Source: Photobacterium sp. JCM 19050
GTDB lineage: Bacteria > Pseudomonadota > Gammaproteobacteria > Enterobacterales > Vibrionaceae
Reading direction: 5' to 3'
Assembly: GCA_001310455.1 (NCBI GenBank)
Contig: BAXG01000022.1
Span: 1-64,000, forward strand
Length of the DNA stretch: 64,000 bases
Shown: piece by piece, positions 22,307 through 35,677 of the stretch
Numbering within the stretch: position 1 is the first letter of the stretch
Layout: every line of letters starts with the position of its first letter
Position numbers and translations under genes: made by a program
Notes under the pieces: model-generated
Told to the model about the DNA's origin: nothing
Database searches by the model: none
Seen by the model: only the letters and a program-made list of their open reading frames with translations

Positions 22307-23134
22307 TTATACGACTTTGAGCGTTGTCGTCAGCCTCGCATGACGTGAAACCGGCATCTTATCGCGGATTGCATCTTCCACACCGAGATCAACGTTGGCG
22401 ACCAGACCACCGGGTTGCTCACCCAAACGGCATACCACCTGGCCCCAAGGGTCAATGATCATCGAATGGCCCCAGGTTTCCCGGTTATGAGTGTGGCTGC
22501 CTGTCTGGGCGGCGGCAAGGATCCAGCACTGGGTTTCAATGGCGCGCGCTCGGAGCAAGACCTCCCAATGTGCCTGGCCGGTTACCTTGGTAAAGGCGGC
22601 GGGCACGACAATTATCTGCGAACCTTCATCGGCAAGGGCATTGTAAAGTGGCGGGAAGCGGACATCGTAGCAGATGGACAGGCCCAAGGTGCCGAACGGG
22701 GAATCCACCACCGAGATACGCTCACCACCCCGAAACGTATCCGACTCTCGGTAGCTTTTGTGCTGATCGGCGATATCAACATCAAACATATGGAGTTTGT
22801 CGTAGGAACCACGCAGATGACCGGCAGCGTCGTAAACCAGACAGGTAGAGAACAACGAGCCTGTGTTGTCATTGCGGATAGGGAATGACCCGATCACAAG
22901 CCAGATTCCGAGCTCATAAGCGAGCTCTGAAAACTTCTGTTGCCACGGTCCGTGCCCAAGCACTTCGGCGTGCTGGAGGTAATCTTCCTTGCTGCCAAAT
23001 ACCAGGCTGTTTTCTGGTGTCAGCACCAGGCGTGCACCTTGTTGATGGAGGGTTCGTACCCGGGCGGACAGATCGACAAAGTTCTGAACCGGATCCGCAC
23101 CGGAATTAAGCTGTACAACTCCCATTTTTGTCAT
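22307..23134 (-). CDS. Carbon-nitrogen hydrolase (nitrilase superfamily, Nit/omega-amidase-like)
   Basis: Nitrilase-superfamily enzyme of 275 residues. The catalytic triad is Glu41 (LTPENS), Lys113 (YDKLHMFDVD) and Cys155 (SICYDVRFP). The closest described groups are Nit1/Nit2-type amidases, some of which hydrolyse deaminated glutathione or omega-amides; I cannot fix the substrate. It lies between yhdP (six bases) and tldD (35 bases), a position conserved in many gammaproteobacteria, so probably co-transcribed. Frame intact. Confidence 0.88.
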   Translation of the reverse strand: MTKMGVVQLNSGADPVQNFVDLSARVRTLHQQGARLVLTPENSLVFGSKEDYLQHAEVLGHGPWQQKFSELAYELGIWLVIGSFPIRNDNTGSLFSTCLVYDAAGHLRGSYDKLHMFDVDIADQHKSYRESDTFRGGERISVVDSPFGTLGLSICYDVRFPPLYNALADEGSQIIVVPAAFTKVTGQAHWEVLLRARAIETQCWILAAAQTGSHTHNRETWGHSMIIDPWGQVVCRLGEQPGGLVANVDLGVEDAIRDKMPVSRHARLTTTLKVV

Positions 23135-23140
23135 CGCGCA

Positions 23141-26100
23141 CTACTCCTTGTTTTTGCCCTCCCGGCGCAGGCGCTTGGCATCCTGCTCCGACAAGGTGAC
23201 TTCTGCTTTGCGCCGCGAGACTTCCTTCACTTCGGGCGCATCAATTGGGCCAGTTACCTGATAATGGATTTGTGTGAAGGCATCAACCACCGGTGAAATC
23301 ACCGTTGTGATAGCCAACACATACAAAGCGGTTTGCGGAGTGACCGCAAACGCGGTTAAAACCGGGATACCCGACATCAAATCCGGGACGAAAACCACAC
23401 CGGCGTTTACCTGGTTATCAGCAAGATCCACTTCACCTTTGATGGTCATCTTGCCTGCCAGGGCATCCATATGGATATCTTCGCTGATGAAGATACCGTT
23501 TTCTATCCGACCTTTAGCGACAATTTCATCAAACGCCAGTCCGTCTTCAAACACGCCGGAGAAATCGAGCTGCATTTTTCGCACGATGGAACTGAGGCTG
23601 AAAAGGCCAAGCAGCTTACCTGCACCACCTACACCGCTCACGTAACCTTTGTTGAGTTCGGAGGCAAGGCTGCCGTTAAGGCTTGTCAGCACCGGTTGCC
23701 AGGGCACGCCGTCGTAACGCAATGACCCTCGGGTTGAGAATGCAGCCTCCTGAATACCACCTGTCACCCCGAAGCGCCCCATCAGGTCACTGCTATTCTT
23801 CCCTTTAATATCAAAGTTTAATACGGTTTTTGAGGTTTCGCCCGGCAATACCTCCCAGTAGCCCTTCATCTGGCGCGGGTATCACCACTGCCAACGGTCA
23901 GCTCTTCCAAATCAAGAATATCTTTATCTTTTTGCAATCGGGCGACAACACGGCCAAGCCGGTACCCTTGCAGCCACATGTCGTTGATATGCAGGTCGGT
24001 CGCAGGGATGGCGTCAAAAATCGCCCGGTTTTCCGGACTGAGCCGGGCTGTGAACGGCTGAGCGTTTTCACTATTATGCGGTTTGTCTTTTTCTTCCGGC
24101 ACATTGAGATAAAGACTTTCCAGGCTTACCGTAAGCAGTGAACCCGGGTGCCAGTGAGCCTGACCGTTTATCTCTTCACTGCCTGCGAGCACATGCCAGC
24201 CATCGTTTTTCTCCCGGGCTGCCAGCGACACATTGTGCCAGTCCAACCCTGCCAGCCTCAGAGTATCGGATTTAACATTCACCCGGGTGGGCTCAGGCAG
24301 AGCGGGCATTTTTGAGGTATCCAGCGTCACCGCGTTTTTATGGGACTGGTGTTTCCGGAAAAACGACATCCAGTCGTCCGCATTAAAAATGTTTTCTTCG
24401 ATAGTGACCGAATGCCCGGTCAGTGCCGTGGTTGGCGGCTCGCCACCACCTAACTGCAACCGGCTTGCTTCGATAACCGGAATTTCCGGAACCAGCGACA
24501 CATCCACCTGATAAGTGGTATCAAGAAGGTGCGCTTCGCCCACCAGCTGCTCGCCATCCCCCCGGACTTCTACCACGCCCTGGGCTTTTACCCCGGCAGG
24601 CTTGCCAAGCGGTGCGGGCAGTGACGATGAAATGGCATCAAGGGACGCATCCAGCCTGGCCTGGTAATGGAAACCGACATCTTTCAGTGACAACCCGACA
24701 TCAAGTTGCCAAGGTGCCCTGCCTTCAACCTCTCCGGCATTAGGCAAACCAATAGCGGCCTTTAGTTTGTTGGCATCCCAGTTACCGTCCATGTTGAGGT
24801 CAACCAGGTAACCGCTTGTTTCACTCTCACCGGTAAATCCGAAATTCACCGCCTGGTCCCAGAGCGTGCCGCTCAGGTCTCCGGCACTGAGAATATCATT
24901 CCGGAAATCCAGGGTTCCCCTGACATTCTTGAGGGTGAGGCTCGGTGCCTCAACGTTGATAGTGTTGCCCTTGAACTGCACTGTACCGCGCGCATCAACA
25001 TCTGCACCACTCAGCGGTATAGTCAGTTTGAAGTGGGACGATACCTGGTTTTGCACCTGCACATGGGTAAGCGCAGCCCCAACGGAATCCACTAAAGGCG
25101 TAGCAGCATGTAATCACGTACTGCCTCACCGTCCGCTTTCGCTTTCACATCGAGCAGCAGGTTGCCGTCGTCAGACAGACGGTTAATCTGGCCGGTTACC
25201 ACGCCATTGGATATATCCATAAGATCAACCCGGCTGGCGTTGATGAACATCGCCTCTCCATCAAACAGCAGATCAAGATCTGTGTTGGTCAGCGGAGGCC
25301 AGGCGGTGTCAAAACTGAACTTGGTTTTCCTAAGCGGCACCCAAGCCTGGAAGACACCGCTGTTGTCGTTGTAAGGAAAATCATCGAGTTCGCCGTACCA
25401 CAGCAATTTGGCTCCAGTGGCCTTTCCGCCCTGGATAGCGGCAGAAAGGTAGTCGGTTAGTTCCTGACCCAGCGCCAGCGTTGGCAGATAACGCCAGGTT
25501 TGCCCGGCATGCTGAATATCGATGTCACCGTAAATTGCGAGGAGCGGCGACTCCCCGTCAGGCATATCCAGCCGGAATGCGCCGTCGACAACAAGATCCG
25601 GAGAAACCACATGAACCTTGTCAGCCCAGAGGTGCCACCCCTTATCATTACCCAGCCAGTAAGCGCTGACTTCGCCCTTTTTGACCGGCAGCGGCGCCTG
25701 GAAAAACTCACCGTAAGGGAGTTCATCATCCTGCATGGTAAATGTTGCATGGCCTTTTAGTCCCTGCCCGGCAATGTCAGCATTGAGCTTGTGGGCTTCT
25801 GGCAGGTAACTCCAGTGATTAAAGCCCCCTTTTTCCAGGCGGAACGAATAGGCAGGAAGAGCCTCGCCCGCTCCGGCAACGCGGATGTCTTTAATCAGCC
25901 CTGAGGGTTCAGTGCTTTTACAATACGCTCGACCTTCCCATCAGCATCAAGCAGGCTGACTAGGGGGCGAAGGCTGGGAACCGACAGCTCACTGATATTC
26001 AGCTTCCAGCTTTCTGGCTGCCAGAGGGCATGAACGTCAAGTGCCGGCCAGGCTACTCCGTTGGTTTCCAGCAACAGGGCATTGGTATCAAGGCGCAAGT

Positions 26101-27036
26101 GCTTTTCACCCTTTGGGGTCAACAACAGTGTGCCGCCCTTTATCGCCACGGTTTGTTTCTGTTTCTGGTGCTGCCATTCAAGATAGCTGTCACTGAGGTT
26201 CAACTGGGCAGATGCCAGTTGCCCGGCTTTAATCTTTAACCATGCCTCAAACGAAACCCGGCCTTTTTCAATTTCATGCCGGGTAGAGAGGTTCTTCTCT
26301 AGCCAGGGACGGACAGAGATGTCTTTTGCATCGACATAAATACGCCCGTCAGCATCTTTGAGTCCACGGACGGAGAGAAAATCGGCCTGCACTGTCAGCG
26401 CGTTGAAGCTGGTACCGCGAAGGCTCAATACACCTTGCGCCTGGTGCCGGGCACCGCTGTTTTTCCATTTGAGCGCCCGGATGTCGATGGTACGGATCTC
26501 ACCGGATGGCGCGAGCATCCTGACGGTCGAATTCTTCAGGGAAAAATGACTGAGGGTGGATAAAAAGAGGTTTTCCAGCCGGGTGGCTGCCATGGCCGGT
26601 TTTAACTGGGTTGAGTGCTTACCGGCGGCGTTTCAGCCGAAGGTGCAGGTATAAACTGAGTGGTATCTACATACAGTCCGGAAATAGAAAGATCTGAAAG
26701 CACCGGCTCCAGTTGGAGCACACTTTGCAGAAGATCCAGCTCCACGCGGGAGGATTCAATCCGGGCAACCGGGGAGTCCCCTTCAACCGGGTCGCTGACC
26801 ACCAGGTTTTGCAGTGTAATAACGGGGCCGCTGTTTCTCCAGCGGCCTTTGATGCCCGTGAAATCCAGGTTAAACCCGGTTTCACGGCTCAGGTAGGTTT
26901 CAATCTGACTGTGATAGTTGTCGAGGCTGGGCAGCAACACTCTCAGCCCGGTCAGAGCCAGGGCAATAATTACCAGTAAACTGATACATAGCCATAAAAT
27001 AGCCCTGACTATATGGACTGAGATTCGTTTATACAA
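23141..27036 (-). CDS. yhdP: YhdP, AsmA-like envelope lipid-transport protein (four frameshifts in this sequence)
   Basis: Very large AsmA-like protein that, with TamB and YdbH, moves phospholipids from the inner to the outer membrane. The N-terminus has one transmembrane anchor (about 8-32, AILWLCISLLVIIALALTG); the rest is a long periplasmic beta-rich body with the YhdP C-terminal domain (VGGAGKLLGLFSLSSIVRKM). Breaks lie at about 26606 (T lost), 25897 (GGCTGATT for GGCCTGATT), 25094 (T lost) and 23874 (GCCAGATG for GCCCAGATG). All four repaired give a single frame of 1299 residues, in the family range. Directly follows rng. Confidence 0.92.
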
Positions 27037-27043
27037 CGGCGTG

Positions 27044-28512
27044 CTACATCATTACCACGTCAAACTGTTCCTGGGTATACAGGGGCTCCTGATTGATAAC
27101 CACTTGCTTGCCGATAAAGACTTCCAGCTCTGCAACGGCATGGGATTCTTCGCCTTGCAGTGCCTCAACCACGGTTGGAGAGGCATAAACGACAAACTTG
27201 TCGGCATCATAGGCACGGTTGACCCGGGTGATCTCACGGAGGATCTCATAGCAGACGGTTTCAACTGTCTTGACCGTACCGCGCCCTTTACAGGTTGGAC
27301 ACTGCCCACACAGGATATGTTCCAGACTTTCGCGGGTACGCTTGCGGGTCATCTCCACAAGGCCCAGTTGCGTAAAGCCGTTGATGTTGGTTTTTACCCG
27401 GTCTTTTTCCAGTGCCTGCTCCAGAAGGTGCAGCACCCGGCGACGGTGTTCATCAGACCCCATGTCGATAAAGTCGATGATAATGATACCGCCGAGGTTA
27501 CGCAGCCGGAGTTGACGTGCAATGGCCTGGGTCGCCTCAACATTGGTGTTGAAAATCGTTTCTTCCAGGTTGCGACGGCCGACAAACGCACCGGTATTGA
27601 TATCAATGGTGGTCATCGCCTCGGTCTGGTCGATGATCAGGTAGCCACCGGATTTGAGCTCAACCTTTCGATCCATTGACCGTTGGATTTCGTTCTCCAC
27701 ATCGTAGAGATCGAAGATAGGCATATTGCCGCTGTAGTATTCCAGCTTGTCTGTCAGTTCCGGCACAAACTCAGAGGTAAACTCCTGCAACTTTTCGAAA
27801 GTCAGTCGCGAGTCGACCTTGATAAGCTCAATCTCAGTGCCGACAAAATCACGCAGGATTCGCGGTGCCAGGCCCAACTCCCCGTACAGCATGGATTTGG
27901 AGGAATAGCGGTCACGACGCTCAATCACTTTACGCCACAGGCGCTTGAGAAATTCCGCATCCTGGCGCATTTCCACGTCACTGGCACCTTCGGCAGCGGT
28001 ACGGATAATAAAACCACCCAGCTCATCACAATATTCTGAGACGGTGTTTTTCAGGCGTTCGCGCTCTTCTTCACTCTCGATACGCTGGGAAACGCTACGT
28101 GACTGGCTCCCGGCATAAACACCAGGTAACGTGAAGGGAGTGTGATATCAGTTGTCAGACGGGCACCTTTGGTACCAAGCGGATCTTTAACCACCTGGAC
28201 AACCAGATCCTGCCCTTGGCGAACCAGTTCAGAAATATCACGAACCTTGAACTGCTGTTTTTCACTTTCAGCAACACATTCGGTGTGCGGAACAATGTCA
28301 GAGGCGTGCAGGAAAGCGGCTTTTTCCAGGCCGATATCAACGAACGCAGCCTGCATGCCCGGCAGGACACGGCTTACTTTTCCTTTGTAGATATTCCCGA
28401 CGATACCGCGCTTTGCCTCTCTCTCCACATGGATTTCCTGAAGGCTTCCACCTTCAATCATGGCAACACGCGTTTCAGTAGGGGTGACGTTAATCAGTAA
28501 CTCAGCACCCAT
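27044..28512 (-). CDS. rng: Ribonuclease G (frameshifted in this sequence)
   Basis: Endoribonuclease of the RNase E/G family that matures the 5' end of 16S rRNA and decays some mRNAs. The N-terminal S1 domain (GNIYKGKVSRVLPGMQAAFVDIG) is followed by the catalytic part and the zinc-link motif CPTCKGRG. The frame breaks at about 28094, where one base is missing between GTAGC and GTTTCC; repair gives 489 residues, equal to E. coli RNase G. Between maf and yhdP in the mre operon run. Confidence 0.95.
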
Positions 28513-28533
28513 GGTTTCCCTCGGCTAATTTTT

Positions 28534-29097
28534 TCAGAATTCTTTTATCAGCGCTTCTGTTTCACACAGTGGCAGGCCAACCACAGCGTGGTAGCTGCCT
28601 TCGATCCGCCGGACAAACTTTCCGCCAATCCCCTGAATCGCATAGCTTCCAGCCTTGTCGCAGGGCTCACCGGATTGCCAATACTGCCGTATCTCTTCCG
28701 GTTCGATGTCCCGGAACCACACGTCAGTAACCACTAACTCCGTTTTTTGTTTTTCGTTGTCAGCCAGGGTTACCGCTGTCATCACCTGATGCGAGCGACC
28801 TGACAGCATGGCAAGCATCTGTTCGGCATGAGCGAGATCCTGAGGCTTTTCAAGCACGCTTCCGTCACATACCACGATAGTATCGGAGCCGATAACCGGC
28901 CTGTTTTCCGGGGCTACAGCCACACCGGCCATCGCTTTGTCCCGGGAAAGGCGGCGCACATAAGCCTGTGCCTGCTCTCCGGGCTGGCGCACTTCTTCAA
29001 CATCCACTTTCAGAACATCAAAGTCCACACCAAGCTGGGACAGCAGTTCACGTCGCCTTGGCGACCCGGAAGCTAAGTAGACCGGCTTAAGAGACAT
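28534..29097 (-). CDS. maf: Maf-family nucleotide pyrophosphatase (YhdE type)
   Basis: Hydrolyses dTTP, UTP and modified nucleotides to monophosphates and is linked to septum arrest. The N-terminal motif is [12 protein letters not shown], with VIGSDTIVV as the catalytic strand. I choose the ATG at 29097 because AAGG sits nine bases before it; an ATG two codons earlier is possible. 187 residues. It directly follows mreD, as in E. coli (yhdE). Frame intact. Confidence 0.93.
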   Translation of the reverse strand: MSLKPVYLASGSPRRRELLSQLGVDFDVLKVDVEEVRQPGEQAQAYVRRLSRDKAMAGVAVAPENRPVIGSDTIVVCDGSVLEKPQDLAHAEQMLAMLSGRSHQVMTAVTLADNEKQKTELVVTDVWFRDIEPEEIRQYWQSGEPCDKAGSYAIQGIGGKFVRRIEGSYHAVVGLPLCETEALIKEF

Positions 29098-29103
29098 AAT
29101 CAT

Positions 29104-29598
29104 TTACCTTATCGCAAACTGGCGGCGAATTCTGCGAAGCAGCAGGAACAGCCACGGCCACAACAGGAAGTTTAACAGCGCCGACCACAGGAGTTCAGGA
29201 AGGAATGTGATATTGGAGATCACATATTCAGCCCAGAACTCTATCAGTTTGCCCAGCACCCCGAGGCAAGCCACCAACATGGCCTGTTGCCACAAAGAAA
29301 GGTTTCTCAACAACTGGAAGTTGATTGCCACCAGGTAAATCAGGATAGACATGGTAAGTGCACGCACACCCAGCGTTGAACCCAGCATCAGATCCCACAG
29401 TAGGCCAAGGACCATTGCAGAGCCGACATTGACGCGGTGTGGCAGTGCCATTACCCAGTAAGTTGCCACCAGCAACACCCAGTTTGGGCGGAACGGCTCA
29501 AGCGCTCCTGGCCAGGGAGTGGTTTGCAGGATAAGAGCGACGATAAACGACGTCCAGATAACCAGATGGCCGCGCAGCGCACTAGATTTAGTCGCCAT
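29104..29598 (-). CDS. mreD: MreD, rod-shape-determining membrane protein
   Basis: Small integral membrane protein of the elongasome, 164 residues with about five hydrophobic segments (for example TLGVRALTMSILIYLVAI). It works with MreC and MreB to position cell-wall synthesis. It overlaps the end of mreC by about ten bases and touches maf. Frame intact. Confidence 0.92.
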   Translation of the reverse strand: MATKSSALRGHLVIWTSFIVALILQTTPWPGALEPFRPNWVLLVATYWVMALPHRVNVGSAMVLGLLWDLMLGSTLGVRALTMSILIYLVAINFQLLRNLSLWQQAMLVACLGVLGKLIEFWAEYVISNITFLPELLWSALLNFLLWPWLFLLLRRIRRQFAIR

Positions 29599-30534
29599 TG
29601 CCGGCCTCCGGTTTTGTCAATTCAGGTTGCGGTTTAGCATTCACTTTGCTGTCTGCTTCGTTGGGTGCCACTGCAGGCTTCGCATCCTCTGGGACGCTGA
29701 CACCATTGCGCTCAACACCGGTAGGCCAGACAAGCAACACATAGCGAAGCCGGTCAAAGCTTACCGCGGGCTTGGCGATCACATCGGCAAACGGGCGCTG
29801 GTTGTCGTAAGCAAAGGAAGTAATGGTGCCGACCGGATAGCCTTCAGGGAAAACACCGCCCAACCCGGAGGAAACCAGTTTGTCTCCCACGTCGATATCC
29901 GTACTGCTTGGGATATTATCCAGCCGGAGGGTATCAACCTCACCGGTGCCGGACGCGATAACACGAATGTCGTTACGCATCACCTGAACGGGGATGGCAT
30001 GGTTCGGGTCTGTCAGCAGGACAACCCGGCTGTTATGCGCCCCAACATACGCCACCTGGCCGACAATGCCTTTTTCGTTGATCACCGGCTGGCTTCGTAG
30101 ACTCCGTTGGTCCGGCCTTTGTCGATCATAATCTGCCGTTGGTAAGGGGACGAATCCACCGCCATCACTTCAGCGATCATCTTGCGCTCATCCCGGACAA
30201 ACGGCGACCCCAGCAACTGGCGCAGACGCTGGTTCTCCTGCTCATACTGATCTTTCAGCAGCAGGTCACTTTTCAGGTGCAGGACTTCGTTTTTCAGGGC
30301 TTCGTTTTCGCTGATAAGGCGCTCACGAGAAGTCAGTTGGACGAACGTATTGTCCAGCACATCACGGGGCATGTTCGCGGCAAACTGGAGAGGTGCAACA
30401 AACGAGTTCAACAGGTAGCGCACGCTGGTAAACGCGCCTAAACGGCTGTCAGCCAGCATAAGGCTGGCTGACAGAAGAATCGCCAAGAAAAGGCGGAGTT
30501 GCAGGGATGGTCCCCTGCCAAATATCGGTTTCAT
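29588..30534 (-). CDS. mreC: MreC, rod-shape-determining periplasmic protein (frameshifted in this sequence)
   Basis: Bitopic elongasome protein: short basic N-terminus, one transmembrane helix (about 12-28), a coiled coil (about 70-115, LISENEALKNEVLHLKSDLL) and beta-barrel domains. The frame breaks at about 30095: GAAGCCAGCC stands for GAAGGCCAGCC, giving YEGQPVINEKG on repair and 315 residues. A Pro/Lys/Glu-rich tail ends the protein. 38 bases separate it from mreB. Confidence 0.94.
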
Positions 30535-30572
30535 TCAGTGTATTAACCTATAGAGACACACAGCCGAAGCTG

Positions 30573-31706
<1,134 letters not shown>

Positions 31707-31771
31707 TCAAACAGGAGGCATGGCAAGGTTTTTGTCAAAACTAATTGGTTATTTGAGCCCTTTCATGGGAA

Positions 31772-34700
31772 TCAGTTCACCTCTCGCCAGAAAACAACAC
31801 GATCATGCCCCCGGAAAATACCGAAATACACACTGGCTCGAGGATCGACATTGGCATCCGGCGAACTACCTCCCCAGTTCCAGTAATACTTTAACCATGC
31901 CGGCATAGGGACAGATGCCGTCACCTCCCCTTCAAACCCCCGGTTCGAAAGCCAGTGAAGTGTCGTCTGCCCGTCGTTGAATTTGCTGTCAGGCCAACTG
32001 CGCTTACACCGGCAGGAACCGGGAAAGGTGTTACATGGGTACCGGAGGCAGTCAGGCTGACATTGCCGAGCACAGAACAATTGTCTTTGTCGTTACGAAC
32101 CCAGTCGCTGCCATTCCAGTATCTGGCTTCCACCTTACTTTTTACCGTTTCGTTTAATGGCCCCACCGCATATTCGACATGGCCTCTGCCATACCTCATC
32201 ATCTGCGTGCCAAGCTCAACCGCAGTGCAATTTGCTCCGCACTCTCCAGCCTGCCCCGGATGCATGTTCTTACCGGTTAGCTCAATTCCATCAGGATCAC
32301 TCAGGCTGATGCCGATATCCATATTGTCATATGGACCATCCAGCACGGTTCCTCGAGAAAATACGATTTGATCTTCGATTGCGGCAACACCTGCCCGCCA
32401 ATTGGTTTCGATAGACTGGCTGGTTGTCGATTGAGTACCCAGATGGCTGTCCAACCGGACAGAAAGATTTCGCCCATCATCATCGTTTTCGGCGACGACA
32501 CCTGTCGAGGCTTTTGCGAAGTTTCCTCGGTAGTTTTGTGTTGTTGCCCCTTTGTGGTTTTGGGCAACCAGATCACCGGATATAGAAAAAGCTCCGCCAT
32601 ATAACTGAACACATGACAGCCCGGCGTTATGTCTCCATTATTCAGTACAAAATGATCCGGTATAAATCGCCCGACCGGCTTGCTGGTCGCGGGCTGAACA
32701 GGCTGCATTTTTCCATCAATAACAACCCCCGGGGAGCCCAGGTATTCATCCGGTGGCGCAGCGGTAAAGGTAAACACTCCCACTTCAGACACATTGAACT
32801 GGCGGGTGTTGTCATTCCCTTTCTGCCAGCCTGTAAACGTTGCGGGTTGATCGCAGACCGTGCCGCCGTTAACTTGACGACATCCTTCCACAATTGCATT
32901 TACACCTGCGGCTGGTGTCTTGAGGTTTGATGTAATCGCCAGACCTTCATGGGCGTAATTTGGAGTAGCTGTTGAGTAATCACAGAAGTCACCTGAAGAA
33001 GGTGGATTCTGCTGCCATGCCACACCCTTAACGGTGATATCAAAAGGCTGCCCGGTCTTCTTAAACACAGGACATCTTGCGTTGCCTTTTGTACAGGTTT
33101 GCTCCGGCTCAACACATAGTCCGGCAGGAAAGCTGACGAAAGTGTCTGAACCTTCTAACTTCAGGCCTTGATTGCTTCCTGTCCCTGAATGCTTGGCTTC
33201 CAGCTTTATCTCACCCGCATCAGGATAGTTAACCTCAAGAAGCCCCTTGCCTGAGAATTAAAGTTCACACGAACCGGTTTATAAGCCGATTCCAGCCCCA
33301 CACCATTCACTGTTGGCTTAGGAGAACCGACTATATTGCCAGAATTTGGTGCCGAATAAGAGAACCTGAAATTCACATCACGCGGCGCACCCAAATACGG
33401 GAGACATTGCCCCTCAGCCTTCCTGGGGAGGAATTTTCGACCGCATAGATCTCAATATTTGACGCAGGTTTACCGGCAATTTTATCTGGAATGTCGAACA
33501 CAAAACCCGCATCTTGGAAATTTAAGGCGCAATTTCCTGCATTATATTCACCACCGCTACTGCACAAGGTATCGCTCATAGGACGAGTACTAGGGAAAGA
33601 ACTTGGAATATCAAGCGTTATTTTACTTGGAGTAAAATTTCTTAATTGAACTATTGTTTTTCCACCAGTAAAAGTTACAGGATTCGAAGACCATTCACCT
33701 TCTAGATTTTCAGGACTCAAGTTGGCCCTTACTTGTTCAGTATATAATTCATCGCAGGATTCATTTTTGCATGCTTTGATCTCAATATTTAAAGGGCTGC
33801 ACGTCAAAGGTGTTTTGTGATATGTCAATTCAAAATGATGAATTTGCTCACCGACTGACCTTGACTTCAATGCGCAAATTTCGACATTATCTATTTCATG
33901 AATATTATTGTAGTCACCCGTTCCCGACGTGAATGTTAAATAGAATTCATCTGGAACATTTGATTGATTTTTTTCACTCATCACATCAAAAGGCTTAATT
34001 ACATTATCAAACTTAGAACTAGAATCAGTTTTCCTATTCACGCTTACCCTAGTAGATTTCCCATCTCTTGAGTCAATAATAATCTGATAACGATTGAAAT
34101 CCCGTCCCCAATAATCATCAATATCATCTATACAGTTATCTTTGAAGTTTCCGTTATTACAAGATCCCTTCAAATATGCATAGCCGGAATCCCAACTATC
34201 AGTATATTGATTTTTCTTCCCTGACCCTCGAATAACAATTGATTGAGGAACTTGCTTACCAGGACCATTACCTTTGCCTCCTCCCTCCATGGAAAAATTG
34301 CCATATTCATCAAGTCCAATTCCCAGCCATCCACCAGCGAAACCATCATTCGTACTATCTCTGTAACCGTAGCCCAAGGGCCCGCCAAAGGCTCCCGGTT
34401 TTGGGGTTACACTTGAGTCAGACAAAACGACCGCGACACCATCTGCCCCCCGTAAACTCTTTCTTGAGTGAGCGAAGTGATCGAATTCTAGAAATATTAG
34501 GTTTTCATCAGCAGGAAAGTAACGTTGGAAAGTTGCCGAAGTTGACTGGTTGTCCACTGCCTCAGTCAGCCTTAGCCGTTTTTTCCACCGAGGTATACTA
34601 GGCATAAAGTCGCCAAGGCTCTTTGCAGTTACCCAGTCATCACCTAAATTATCTCTAGAGAATTCATCAACAAAACACTCTGTTGGCTTTATTGGATTAT

Positions 34701-35298
34701 TTAGACAAATACCAGACATATCAGCACTTTCAACAGCATTGGAATCATACTGTACATCCCCCGCAAACTGTGGAACCTGTCCCCCCACAGCAACGCTTCC
34801 CGTAATAAATGACTCATCAGAAAAATGTGCAGTACCAGCAGCATAAATCAGCGAATTCGTTCTTAGGTATCCATATACTTTTATGGCCCCAGTAACATAT
34901 ATTAGAAGGTTTTCAGGAGGGAGTGCTTGACCTTCTTGATCTGTAAAATTCAAATCTATAAGTCCTGGGTCTCTCCAGTCACCTATAGTCAGATTTTTAA
35001 AATACAAACGAGTTGTGGCTCCCTTAGTTATTATTTTTGCTCCTTTAGGAATAACTACTTTTGATTCTCCTCTATAATTGTAATCCCCTGGCTCATAAAT
35101 CAATTCACATGAAGTAGTTGTACAAGGGAAAACTTCGGGCTCAGGTAAATTTTTAGGCAAATTTAGTTTGACAGGTCCAAGGTTTTCAGAAATTCCATCA
35201 GAGAAAACCTCCTTACACAAAGGCAAATCTGCAAATGCTTTACTTCCAGAAACTACAATCAAAACGTAGACTATCCACAATAGTATCGATTTAATCAT
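31772..35298 (-). CDS. mshQ: MshQ, MSHA-associated large secreted protein with L-type-lectin-like domain (four frameshifts)
   Basis: Last gene of the MSHA locus. The ATG at 35298 begins a signal peptide (MIKSILLWIVYVLIVVSGS). An N-terminal region rich in short beta repeats (about 40-200) is followed by a domain with ADGVAVVLSDSS and WLGIGLDEYGNF, typical of L-type lectin-like folds (about 230-480), and then a DUF6701-like C-terminal half that begins near LTCSPLNIEIKAC. Breaks at about 33391, 33256 (CAGGCAAG for CAGGGCAAG), 32597 and 31992 (GGCCTGAC for GGCCCTGAC); repaired length 1176 residues. All breaks fall in the GC-richer half. The first two thirds are strikingly AT-rich. Likely an adhesin or pilus-tip protein (inference). 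Confidence 0.85.
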
Positions 35299-35357
35299 TA
35301 CAAATTGCCTCAAAAACGATCCTACTCTAACCAAATCTTTTAACGTGTAATTGAATA

Positions 35358-35392
35358 TCTATCTAAGAATTGGTTTTATCGTCTTAGATAGA
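35358..35392. repeat. Perfect 11-bp inverted repeat upstream of mshQ
   Basis: TCTATCTAAGA (35358-35368) and TCTTAGATAGA (35382-35392) are exact reverse complements around a 13-base spacer, about 60 bases before the mshQ start codon. The stem is AT-rich and lacks a T run, so a terminator is unlikely. It could be an operator or a leader hairpin. Confidence 0.7.
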
Positions 35393-35419
35393 CAAAATGT
35401 CAGTAAGGTTTGAAATTTT

Positions 35420-35677
35420 TTGATTGCAGCACACTACGATTTGCTAGTGAAAAACCTCAAGAAACTGGAAATCAATATAATTTCAAATCATATGAAATTT
35501 AGCACTTATAAAAAGAATAACCAACCTATTCATGCGACACTTGTGAAACTCCATCTTAAAGCCTGTTTGGTTACCTATGAGTCGTGCCAAGCTGAGCTCA
35601 AAAATGAACTTCAGCCTACCAGAGCGATTGGTAAACGTAATTTTACTAGGGGGAGTTGGGAGAAGCGTACAAGTTAG
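35420..35677 (+). CDS. Doubtful small open frame, unknown function
   Basis: An 85-residue open frame on the strand opposite to the MSHA genes. It is Lys/Asn-rich with a basic end (KRNFTRGSWEKRTS). No signal peptide, membrane segment or family motif is visible, and no clear ribosome site precedes either candidate start. It may be chance coding in AT-rich DNA or the remnant of an inserted gene. Confidence 0.2.
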   Translation: MIAAHYDLLVKNLKKLEINIISNHMKFSTYKKNNQPIHATLVKLHLKACLVTYESCQAELKNELQPTRAIGKRNFTRGSWEKRTS

